From Phoronis australis (taxonomy: Eukaryota; Phoronida; Phoronidae), in the NCBI GenBank assembly GCA_002633005.1, contig NMRA01000004.1, positions 832,802 through 896,801 of the forward strand: a DNA stretch of 64,000 bases, read 5' to 3'. The notes beneath the pieces are model-generated. The model was not told the DNA's origin, made no database searches, and saw nothing but the letters and a program-made list of their open reading frames with translations. A program made the translations under genes and the position numbers. Within the stretch, counting starts at the first letter, position 1; every line of letters starts with the position of its first letter. Below are positions 24,600 to 35,700 of the stretch, piece by piece.

Positions 24600-25290
24600 G
24601 TTTAGGAGATACAGCTATGGGCGTAGAACAAAACAATACTACCACTAGGTGGCGCCAGAGTAGTCAAAGTCGTCATCATTAACCGTCCTCTTCACACTGA
24701 GCAAACGTATGCCAATTTTCAAAAAACGTCAAAAAATAGACTCGAAAACAGCAAAAATGGTCACTAGCACTTTGATTCCATCCGAAAACGGGAGGATAGC
24801 GTCATCTCACCAATAGATGCTCATATTCAAAATGTTATGAAAATCTGTTGAGGACCTTTGAAGATACAGAGGTATATGTAAAACTAAAATTGCCACCAGG
24901 GGACATACCAGTAGTCAGATCCATCCCAAAATCACCTTCTTCCTTTGTCAACATCATATAAACATGCTTCTTAAATTTAGTAAAGATCCTGCAAACATTT
25001 TAGGAGATACAGCCATGGGCGCAAAAAAGACACTGCTACTAGGAGACGCCACAGTAGTCGAAATCATCGGAAAATCATCCTCAGCCATCCACTTCATAGT
25101 AATAACGTACATGCCAATTTCCACAATTATCCTGAAACCGGTTTGGTTGATAGAGGTGTGGACGCCAAAAAAACAGACTTGAAAACAGTCAAAATGGCCA
25201 CTAGGTGACGCAAACTAGGTCGAGTCCATCTGAAAAGACAAAGATAGTGTCAATGACTTATTCTTATTAAAATGACATAGCCGTCACTCG
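24600..25290. repeat. Degenerate ~150-bp tandem array, block 1
   Basis: Variants of the phrase GCCACTAGGNGGCGCCANAGTAGTC recur at about 24640, 24755, 24890, 25035 and 25193, interleaved with TCCATCCGAAAA and ATGCCAATTTCCA phrases. The same phrases recur at 54.2-55.8 kb. Short frames here come from the repeat and are not genes. Confidence 0.6.
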
Positions 25291-26164
25291 AGCGAAAGCA
25301 TGGGTAGCAGCTAGTGGGAAACGCCCACTAAATGCTTGGCGCTGGGTCAAAAATTCGCCCGTCAAGTTAAACTACTGTGCAAACTCGAGAAAAAAATCAA
25401 GATTTCGGGCGCGTAAAAGCTCAAACTCTTTAGTTCAGATTCGAAATTTTAGCCTTAATGATGGGGTCATCAAACGGAAACCAGGATTAGACAGTTATTC
25501 AGGCAATCTTATGAAGATAATTTTCTTCATTCGCACAAAGGTAGAATAGATACAATGACGAGTTCGTTTACGAGTAAAAAGATTACAGGTCCCTGAACCG
25601 CGGAGAAAGATTTACGCACTTTGTTATCGTTCTTTATTCAGTGTCAAAAACCAGCTAAGTATAATATGGTGCTCTGCTTATCTTAGGAAAGCCAGTAACT
25701 GATTTCTGCCGAGGTAAATTATAACGGGAACTACTTTGTAGGCTTTTGCCACTTACCTTTGCAAAAGGTGGCGCTCATTGCAGTATTAAGCGGGAGCAGG
25801 AGCCCATATGATGGTCAAAAATCAAGAAAAACTCGAGAAAATCAAGGAGAAATTCCGGCAGCGGAAGATAGGAGTGGAATAATACGGGATAATGTGCATA
25901 AGAAGGCGGAGAAGGGAAGAACTGGCGCCAACCGAATAATGGGTGAATTAGCTGGTAACCGATAGGAGAAATAAACAGGTGGCGATCTGGCATGAAACTG
26001 GGTTCGACCCATGGGAGAGGAGGGTTGGGCGTGCGTAGAACTGGCGGTGACTGGGCCGGGTGAAATTCTACAACGCCTACATGTACGTTCGGGCTATGCA
26101 GTATGCCCCCTCGGCCGAACAACAATGTCCAAGGTACATGTAGAGTTCAATACCTGTCTCGAGG

Positions 26165-26272
26165 CGAGAAAACCTAGCCAAAGTGACGTGCTCTAATTGG
26201 AAATATACATTATGGCAATCTATTGTGTATTCCCGCGAAGTCTTATTTTCAGCGAAGTCTGAACTCTACCCC
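26165..26272. mobile_element. CGTTCAGTA-family MITE fragment, copy 4
   Basis: ACCTAGCCAAAGTGACGTGC and CCCGCGAAGTCTTATTTTCA match the interior of copies 1-3. The termini are lost and the E-box CACGTG is mutated to GACGTG. It lies about 300 bp upstream of the BHMT start codon. Confidence 0.5.
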
Positions 26273-26561
26273 AGATACACCTATGGCCTGGCTCAACATT
26301 TCCGTGCATCGTGCTTGCATGGGAGTGATCTAAACGTAAGCGCACACTAGTGCCAACACTAGTGTCAAAAGTACTTCACTAAACTTAAGCCGACTTGAAA
26401 ATGACGTCTGGTTTATGGCACTCAAAAAACTAATCGATCCACTCCCTTATCTTTTTAGAAACGTGACTGCTGACCCCGTTCTTTAGTTTCAGTTTTTGTA
26501 ACGGAGTCAGTCGAGAAACAGAGCACTCATCTCTTCCAGTTCTGAAAATAAGCGTGCTGCG

Positions 26562-26703
26562 ATGGGCTCCATGGGCATCCTGGAACGCCTCCGTGAGGGC
26601 CCGGTCATTGGTGACGGAAGCTACACCATGACTCTGGAGAGACGCGGTTACGTAACAACAAACATCTGGACGCCGGAAGTGGTAATGGAGGAACCAACGG
26701 CAG
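26562..26703 (+). CDS. BHMT: BHMT coding exon 1
   Basis: ATG GGC TCC opens the frame; residues 1-47 include the [14 protein letters not shown] strand of the TIM barrel and IWTPEVV. The donor is CAG-GTAAAA; ends in phase 1. Confidence 0.9.
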
Positions 26704-29700
26704 GTAAAACTGGCCTTTGCGGTCTTTAGTTCATGGAGATCTGTGAGCAGGTTTTGCAGAAGCTTTCAAACATTAGATTCTGGATAAGTTAGAGTGATTG
26801 TATGATGTAAGTATAAATAACAATGAGTGCCATTAAGTTTCAAGACTATTTGACACGATGCATATGGAGTGTGCGTACCAGTATGTTTGATCCCATTTAT
26901 ATGCAATTTAAATGGGGATGTTTGTGGAAAAGCATGTTACGGTCACAAAGGGGTCCTGACTTCGGTCGCACGAGTAACTATAGCAGAACATCAACACACA
27001 AAATACTCATACTAGCCAAGCACTTTGGGCGTGCGGAGCATAACCACAAGTTACGTCACCGAAATGTCATAGTTATTACACGGTTTTGGCTGCTGACGCT
27101 CACCGAAGTAGAGATGACGCCTTTCCTCACAACTTTATCAAGAGTCGGAAAAACAAGGGTTTTCTAGCATTCCCAACTCACAAACAAAACTCATGATAAC
27201 TGAAATTTAATCACGCTACAGATATTTAATCGGTTAATTCACATCGGAAAAAATCCCTTCCACATAAGAAAATTACCAAAAAGCACAATATTTGACAGTT
27301 TTCTCCCCTAAATCACCGCTTCCCGGAAAGTGCTAGAAAAAATCTGACTAAAGATTCCGAATGCTCATACTCCCTGTATTGTAAAAATTTGGTCATAGCA
27401 TGCCTCTTACCAGCTACATTTTGGCAATTTTGATCTGTTTTACAGCCATCTGAAATCGCCCCGGTTTCTCAGATGGCAGGCGAAGGGCTGGGTAATTAAA
27501 AACAAGCGACAGCCTCCATTTTGCATTAAAGAGGGTCACGGCTAAAAACTTGGTTTATCTCGTTCAAAAGCACAAGCAAACCAGTTTCCTTGAAACTATT
27601 TTCAACGCATACCACAAAACAGCCACCAAACCTGACACACGCCCTTTATATAAATTCTAGGGACTAGAAAATGTCGCGTGGCCGCAGCCTACATTGTACG
27701 TTCAGTGCTACCGTACCCAAATGCCTCCCCCACCCCTTCACAGTCCGCACGCGCTCACTCATTGAAAGTGTCTTTTTCTCACCAATGCAATTCTTTTCAG
27801 TTACGGTTCTTTTCTCACCAACCGTAATCCACTGAGTCAATAATTTATTAATTTTGCATTAGCTGCTTTGAACAGGTCGCTGTCACCATTTTCCATATTT
27901 TCACATCTGGCGTCTTTCTTTGCTGTTCAGTCTCCTCCATTCGTGAAGTCCAGTTTAATAAGGTGCACATTTCAGCGATGCGCCACCTACAAAATACTTG
28001 AACAATCATTTTATTAATAATTCGCTGGTATGGAACAAAGTATTACTTATAAAAGGGCACCCTAAATTTATTTTCAGCTCTTGTAGACAATGCATGATAT
28101 CTCGCCACAGTAAATAAAAGAACTCCCTAACCGAAGTTCGCTTTTAACATGTGCAAGTACTAGAACTAAAATGTCCTTAGCCGAGTGCTGTGTGGTAAAA
28201 AATAAATTACGCTGTAGAAAAACAAAGACCCAAAGCTAGAATGCTTTAGTACAATGACTGTTTTCGTTTGCTTTTCATGATCAACAGCGGGTACACTTCG
28301 TTTTCGAAGTACAGTGCATGTAACCAACAGCGCGTTTAATTGCGCCGTCTGATAGCTAAACGAATTGCACTATTATACTCGCATCCCATCTGTAACGATT
28401 AAATCTTCAATTAAGAAAATTCTTAACACGTTTACATATAAATGTACTAAAGCATTTACCGCAAAATTTAATGCAGTATGACCACTTATTCTTCTTTTCA
28501 CGTATAAACGTCAATTAATTTCCTCTATAACGCTATGCCTATTTTTCAATGATTGAGAAATATCTCATATCGCAGGCAATTTTGGTTAAAAACAACAGTA
28601 TTGATTGTTGACTAGCATGTTTGCAATTTGTCAATAAACACAAAGATTACCTATTAATAAACTCCTTACATAGGGCGTGTCCATGGACAATATTTTCTAC
28701 AGACAAAATGTAGTCCGGACAATACGATGTATATGCGCAATACAAGCCATTACGAATTCCATGAATTTCAACGATTTTCCGTTAATCTAATGCATAGACA
28801 TACATCCAATGTTTTCGTTTTAGTTCGACAACTCCATCGCGAGTTTCTTCGAGCAGGAAGTGACGTCATTCAAACCTTCAATTTTTTCACGTCTGGTGGG
28901 AAGCTAAAAGTTAGCGGTGGGGAGACAATAGACGTAAGCATCTCTGTCATCTATTGCGCAACAGTTTGAAGAAGAAGTAGGCTTTGGCAAGAAATTGATA
29001 TTTTTTTAAATTTTAATAGGCTTGCCAATATTAACAGGAATGGGCTTAGCAAATTGGTACATTACGTGCCATCATGATTAAAATTGATACATCTGCATGG
29101 TTTTTGTCTTATTTAGCGTTAAAGACATTCTGAAATGTTAACACTCACAATATTTCTGGACTTGAGATTTACTGTAAGTCAAGAAATTAAAGTCACTTAA
29201 TGATTGAGCATAGGTTATGGCACAGTACATACATGTATAGCGCAATCTCTGTATCTTCTCAGTTCATGAAATCTGTGATCTTGGGAACATGCCACGTGGT
29301 TCTTATTTCCTTACGGAGCCTGCAGTTTTGTTTCCGATATCATGATGTGTATGTCTTAACTTCCTGAATTAGTGCCAAATTTACCCATGACACCATGAAT
29401 TCTACTGAAGAAAGACGTTAAACGGCTTTCTAATTCCAAAATATTTATTTTATCTGCAAGGCAATAGATCAGAATATTCCGTCCGAATACACAAGAAAAA
29501 GCTGAGGTTAGCTTAAGTGGCGTCTTCGATGGTAATTTGGTACGACAACATCGGGTTGCGAACCTGGGTGATAGTCACTAACAGGGACCCCAAACTTTGA
29601 GAACCATTTTTTTTTCACTACGTAACGGACCACCGAAGTTACTATAGCCGAATCTATAGTCGATAATCTACGCTTAAAAAGCGCATTAAAACGCAAGTCG

Positions 29701-32700
29701 AGGGTTATTCTTCAGGAAAAAACATCTACCTTCTTGTTATTACATGCCAATTTTTGTTCCCTATTTCAAAATATCATAATTTGATAGGGCTCGGCTTGCG
29801 TGTTACGTGTTTTAGTCATGAGAGTAGCGAAATTTCGTTTTACTTTACAATGAGAGGTTTAATAATTACTAGACGGGTCGACGATAATCTCACCAAATGC
29901 GACTTGATCGCCTAATGGGAAATGAACTCGCGGAAAAAGGTAACCCCGCTTGCAGTGGTGCGACAAGGCTACCCTTCAGAAATTACTGTCAGTTTAAAAA
30001 GCGGTCGGATTTGGCGCAACGACGGAGGGAAAAATGGGAGCCTAGTTATTCCTTCAACTCTCTCCAAATTTGGAAGCACACATCAAGTCTAATAGAAATC
30101 AGACGATTTGAAGACATTGTTTTCGTATGTGCCATGCTAGGGCTAAGTTCCGTAGATGAAAGAATGTCGCGAGTAAACTTAGAGTAAGCTTGTATTTTAA
30201 ATGTTTATAATGCATGGCGATTTCTCGCGAGAACTTGCGACTATGGATCGTACACCTATTTTGTCAAACAAATCCGGCTTCTCTCTCTTAACTTCCGGCT
30301 GAAGTTTGAGTGCGTGTTCTGAGGTGGGTGAGGGGTAGATGTGCTGATTTTCAGAAATAAATGGAAAGATTGTGAACCAAGAGTATCTGGAAAGTCGCCA
30401 CCAATCACGACGCCAATTTCTCGGTCTGTTCTCAGACTTGATGGGAAGTCGTAAAAATCCGGCGAATTCGAGGCAACTAAGGAGTTTTACCAAGGCGGCC
30501 AAAAGCTAGTTCTGATGTCGCATTGGCGTGTTGCAAGTCAAAACGTTGAGTAAATTTTTGTTGACAATTTCGCACTGGCCAATCTCTGTAATGTGTTGGC
30601 TACCTCACGTATTCTTTGGAGTTGAATCAGGTTCTTATTGCAGGCTTGGAGTTTGTAGATAGAAATACAGTGCGTTCGCGTCTTTTCGACACACCCGTGG
30701 TCAAAGGTTTATTAAGGAACTACCGAATAACACTAGAAGTTGACTCGTTAAATTATTGTCAAGAGTATTGTGGTTTATAGCCATTCGCGATCTTTTCAGA
30801 CGTGGTAATTCTGCATTCATTTACGTACATGTATAGGTGATGGAACTAACTGCACAAGCTTGCAAAATCGCCCGTGAGGAGGCTTTGCCTTACAAGGCCT
30901 TGGTTGCCGGGGATATCAGCGCAACTCCGGAATATTTCGAGGGCAATGCCACAAAGGAAGACGTGCAGAAAATATTTAGAAGACAAGTTGAGGAACTGAA
31001 AAATAATGGCGTTGATTTTTTGATAGCCGAAGTAAGTGCATTTTATAGCATATGACGACGCTTTAAATTCGTAAATGCCGGAATTCATATTCTTTCACTT
31101 GAATGTTAAAATGCTTGTCTGAGCATGAGTAGTAGTGACGTGGAGGGAGGGAGGAAGGGACAGGGGAAGGAGAGGAGGGGGCAGAGGGGGGGGNTCAGCG
31201 GTCCGTTAAAACAAATCACAATAAATAACCACGCATAACATGGCATTTCACGTCTTTCCTGTTGTATATATAAATCGTCATGCTTTGGAGAATTAGCAAT
31301 ATAGAGCGCATAGAACATTCAAGTCTAACATTTTCCAAAGTTTGGAGTTGGCATGCAGAGGCCATTCCGCTAAAAAATATTAATTTTCAAGTGTTGTTGA
31401 AAATTCTTAAAGCTTGGTGGTTATTGGATTCTCCCATGCAAGTCCACAGTAATGAAACAAGGGACATTTTGTTTCGTTTCTGAAAACGCCCTCATGGGTT
31501 CTTTAACCTGAAATGGAATTTAATTACATGTAGGTCAACGATAAACGATCAAAACATTTGCAGTAGCTGTCTAAACATGTCCCAAATTAGTATTTTGCAG
31601 CCGTGGAAGAGGCTGTTTGGGCGGTCGAGGTGATGAAGGAGTCTGATCTACCAACGGCGGTGTGTCTTCGGGCAGGTCTCAAAGGGGACCTGAATGGTAT
31701 TCCGCCGAGTGAATGTGCTCTCAGAATGGCAAAATCAGGTGCGAGGTCACTAAAATATCAACATGGGAATAAAGAATAGACAAATTGCATTGTATTGTGT
31801 TCACTCGGTACCCTTGCATGTTTAACTGTTGTCTGGTTGCATTCATTGTGACCTAGATTGAAAAACATACCAATATATTATGCCTAGGGACTTAATTGTG
31901 AGTAATAAGTTCAATAATATAACAATATCGATTCCGTAAGTATGCAGCAGCGTGCAGAAACCACATCGAAGTCCGCCACAATGAAACAAAAAGTCCGAGC
32001 AAACGAAACAAATGTCCACAAAGTCCTCAGAAATTCGGCGGTGATGCGCAATTCGTAGGCCTGAACTTAGTGACCCCAATTTTTTAGTCCTCCTTGAATT
32101 TTCTCAGTAGAAGGTCCGCGTGCCGAGAAATTCGAACCCCCCCCCTATATTTTAGGCTGGGCACGCGCATGGGGGCAAACAATCTTTAAGGACAAAATTG
32201 TTGAAATTGTGACTTATTTGTTAAAAAATTGTTTCATCTTTTTTACTTGTCTTAATAGTCTACTACTAGGATCCATGCAGTTGTGTAGAGAGAGGGACAT
32301 CCTATAAGAAATCGCCCGTGCTTCACAAAATCTCTGCCCGATACTGGTCACACGTCATTTCTCCGAAGGTTCACTGCTGAGAAGGATTTCTGTTCTGAAC
32401 CCATGCTCTATACTTGACAGCTCAGAACTCTTGAATTTCTACTAACGAAGTGGACCTGACGTGCAGACAGTATCGTTTTGGTATCAATTCAATAATTACT
32501 GAAACGGTGTGCAAATGCTGTATTGTTATAAGATTGATTGCATTGTGTACACATGAGCGTAGATCCTTGAATCTAATGCTTCTTATTCTCACGAGCAGCA
32601 TTTGGGGGACGGGGATGTTTTGTTTCAGGGCTGTGGCGACTAGCAGGCATCCTTATATGACTCTCTGACTTGGTGAAGACTGGCAGGATTAGGGTGGCTT

Positions 32701-35700
32701 ACTGCATTTAGTTGCAACCCGGTCGTGGTCCCGGTGCGGTGGGTGAGCTTTTGACGGAGTGGATAAACCTTTTAGTCGTACTTTGAAATGATGCAGTCTT
32801 GGTTTGAATTTTGGGGAATGTATCGTGATTGTCAATTCATCAAATCCAAGTACCGGATCATTTTCCGCGTTCATGCGTCAAATAAATGAAGTCTCATGTA
32901 CTTGTATTACATTTCTGTTCAAAATTTCATATATTTTTGGAGTAGTGAACCTTCGAAGTAGTGAACCTTTAGTCTAAACGAATCTTTTGAGCAGTGGTCT
33001 GTTCCCGTGCATGTATGTGGAATGATCTCATTCTGTTGTCATTATCCTGTCTAGTAGGCTGTCAACAGTGGAGGATTTGGGGGGCAAGGGGGTCATACAT
33101 CTCTCTAAAATTCTCCCATATTCCATTTGGCAGATCGGGGTTACAAATGTCTGACAGGCAAAATCCTGGCCTGCCCTCCCCCCAATTCAAAATCCTGGAT
33201 CCGCCCCTGATTAAAGTCTTGAAATGTTAGCTGTTGAATAATCGATGTCATGTCAAAGCAGTATGGGTTGTTCTAAATCCGTCTCGACCCCCTGGACCCC
33301 CACATCCCACGACCTTCTCGACCCACAATCCCCACGACCCACACACCCACGACNTCCCACGATCCACAACCCCCACGACCCACAACCCTCACGACCCACA
33401 ACCCCCATGACCCACAACCCCCACGGCCCATAACCCCCTCGACCCAGGACCAGTGGCAATAGGTGTATCTTTGCCTTTTTTACACATTCCATTATCATAT
33501 TACGTCGCTGAATGACTTACCCGTAAGACATACATGTAAATACACGCGAATCTGCTCTGGCTCAAGTCTGGTGGTTAAAAGCAGAAAGTGGTGTGAGAAC
33601 GTGATCAGAGTGTGAGCGTGTTATCGTTTTCACGGAAATAGTTTCACAAGCGGTTACCAATGACCCTGTTCCTCTGACCTTAGGAAGAGAGTACGTTAAG
33701 GTGATTGTACATAATTTCACATTTTTATTATTTGCTTTCTGTTGCTTACTCGTTTAAAATATATTCCATATAACGTTGAGATACTAACCCTAGTTAACGT
33801 TTTGTGTTTTCAAACTGTATTTACTGAAGAAATTACATATCCGTCGGTTCCTCGCACACCCCCAAAATCTTGAATCTACTATTCACTGAAGAGCAGACGA
33901 GACAGTTTCACTCTGCCGGGGACAACATCTGTAATGTTGGTAGGTCTTTAATTTAATTTGGTCGCGTTGTTTTTTCAGCTCTTGGCTTTCAAGCTTCGAC
34001 TCTCTTTAATTGCAAAAAGCAGGGAAATTTAACCGAGCTCACGGCCCGACTCGTTGGTCCTGCAAGTCAACGCTTGTACTATGTTCAGATCGAGTCGAGC
34101 TTGTGTAGACTGGGTTGATGGGGTTGTGGGTGGTGGGTCGAGGAGGTCGTGGGTCTAGGGGGTCGAGGGTCGTGGGTCGAGGGGCTTAAGAACAATCCAA
34201 TACTGATCATACTTGTTCATAATTATCAACAGAACGTTAGGTCAGATTTCTTTCTGATCCGTGTACGCGATGATGGTTAGATAAACAATACCTCTATGCC
34301 GCTACTGACTCGTTCGGCTACATGTGACAGGATCTGTCTTGTTGAAGGTGCCGACATCATTGGCATAAACTGCATATACGACTACAAAACGGGCCTGAAG
34401 ACGATGAAGATCATGAAAGAAGCGCTGGACGCAGAAGGACTGCGACCATATCTGATGATGCAGCCCCTGGGATTCCATACCCCGGATGTGGAGGACGAGA
34501 TTCACGGCTACATTGCCCTACCGGAGTTTCCATTAGGTACATGCATAAGGCAATATTGGTAACACAGTCTGTAGCGATTGCAGTGATGATGTTGGTGATG
34601 ATGGAGGTGTTTGTAGCTATGGGGGTGATGATGGGGTTGTTGTTGTTGGTGGTGTTGGTGGTAATGGTGACGGTGATGACGTGACGGTGGTGAGGATGGG
34701 CATCAGTGTACGTATCGAAAAAGTGTATTTTTCCACTATCGCAAAAATTAAAATACAGAATGAGGTAAATGTACATGTACGAGAAGAAGACACTAATGTG
34801 ATGACGTCATGTCAACTAGACTGTTGCACTTTCTTGTAGTTATTGCATTAACCAGTTTATTGGCTAATTTTTGCTTTTCAACAGTTTAAAGGATAGAATG
34901 ATAGACGTAACACTGCTGCACTACTCTAAAAGCATTTTGACTTGATCTCTTACACGCATCACTGAACCATAAGCGTACATGGTAGATCACCCCGGTAAGG
35001 CAGCTGGTATTTCAGAAACAACTTTAGGTAACTTTTTACGCTTACTTCCACACGTCCTGCAAATTGATTTCACCAATTACAGCTCTGGAACCACGTCTGT
35101 ACACTCGATTTGATGCCAGGAAGTTTGCGAGAGCTGCGTTCGAGCTGGGTGTCAATTATATTGGAGGCTGTTGTGGATTCGAGCCCTACCACATACGAGA
35201 GGTTGTAGAAGAGGTGTGTATAATACCTAGAAGTAGTTAAGCGTGCTGGCTTCTCTTTGAAATAGAGACCACCTGTCAGGATTCCTTGAACAAGTACGCG
35301 AAGGATAAATGTTTCTCCTTTCTTCAATGCAATCCACTATCGAAACAAATTTTGAATTTGAAATAAGATTGTTCAAAATATTAGCGTTTTGCCGGTGTCT
35401 TCATCTTTTCACTGTCACTAATTGCCTCAATAGCCCTGGCAGTTTTATTAAAACGTGCGGGTATGTGGTTTTTGTCCCAGGTACTACTGCAGTCGTGACA
35501 GTTTCCGGGTTATGAAATATACTTTCGTAAATAAGCATTCACAAAGTTTTAGATTTTCCAGCCTTGGCAAAAGGTAAAGCGTAGTTAAATACTAAGTAAA
35601 ACTCTGTTCTGTATCGGATTCAAACAAAAATAAAATGTCGGTGTGAATATCAACGACGGACGTCTCTAAGGTATTTCTAGCTTTATAACTTGGTTTGACA

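Larger units (their letters stand above)
16600..26500. other. Intergenic region between SLC45 and BHMT genes
   Basis: No supported protein gene in almost 10 kb. It contains members of the CGTTCAGTA MITE family, foldback elements at 20.8-21.1, 21.6-21.8 and 24.3 kb, C- and G-homopolymer runs near 19545 and 19650, and the first block of a degenerate tandem array at 24.6-25.3 kb. A donor-like CTTGAG-GTAAGG at about 22638 could close a remote 5' exon of BHMT, but nothing else supports this. Confidence 0.55.

Noticed and set aside
26823-27167. 114-residue plus-strand frame in BHMT intron 1
   Set aside because: No family resemblance and no splice signals that would join it to BHMT in phase.
33066-33209. 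Firm assignment of the MITE to the hAT superfamily
   Set aside because: The ends look right, but the 8-bp flanks (GCTGTCAA and ATTAAAGT) do not match, so only a tentative label is given.
33245-33498. Pro/His-rich and Gly/Trp-rich frames
   Set aside because: Products of the CCCACGACCCACAAC minisatellite.
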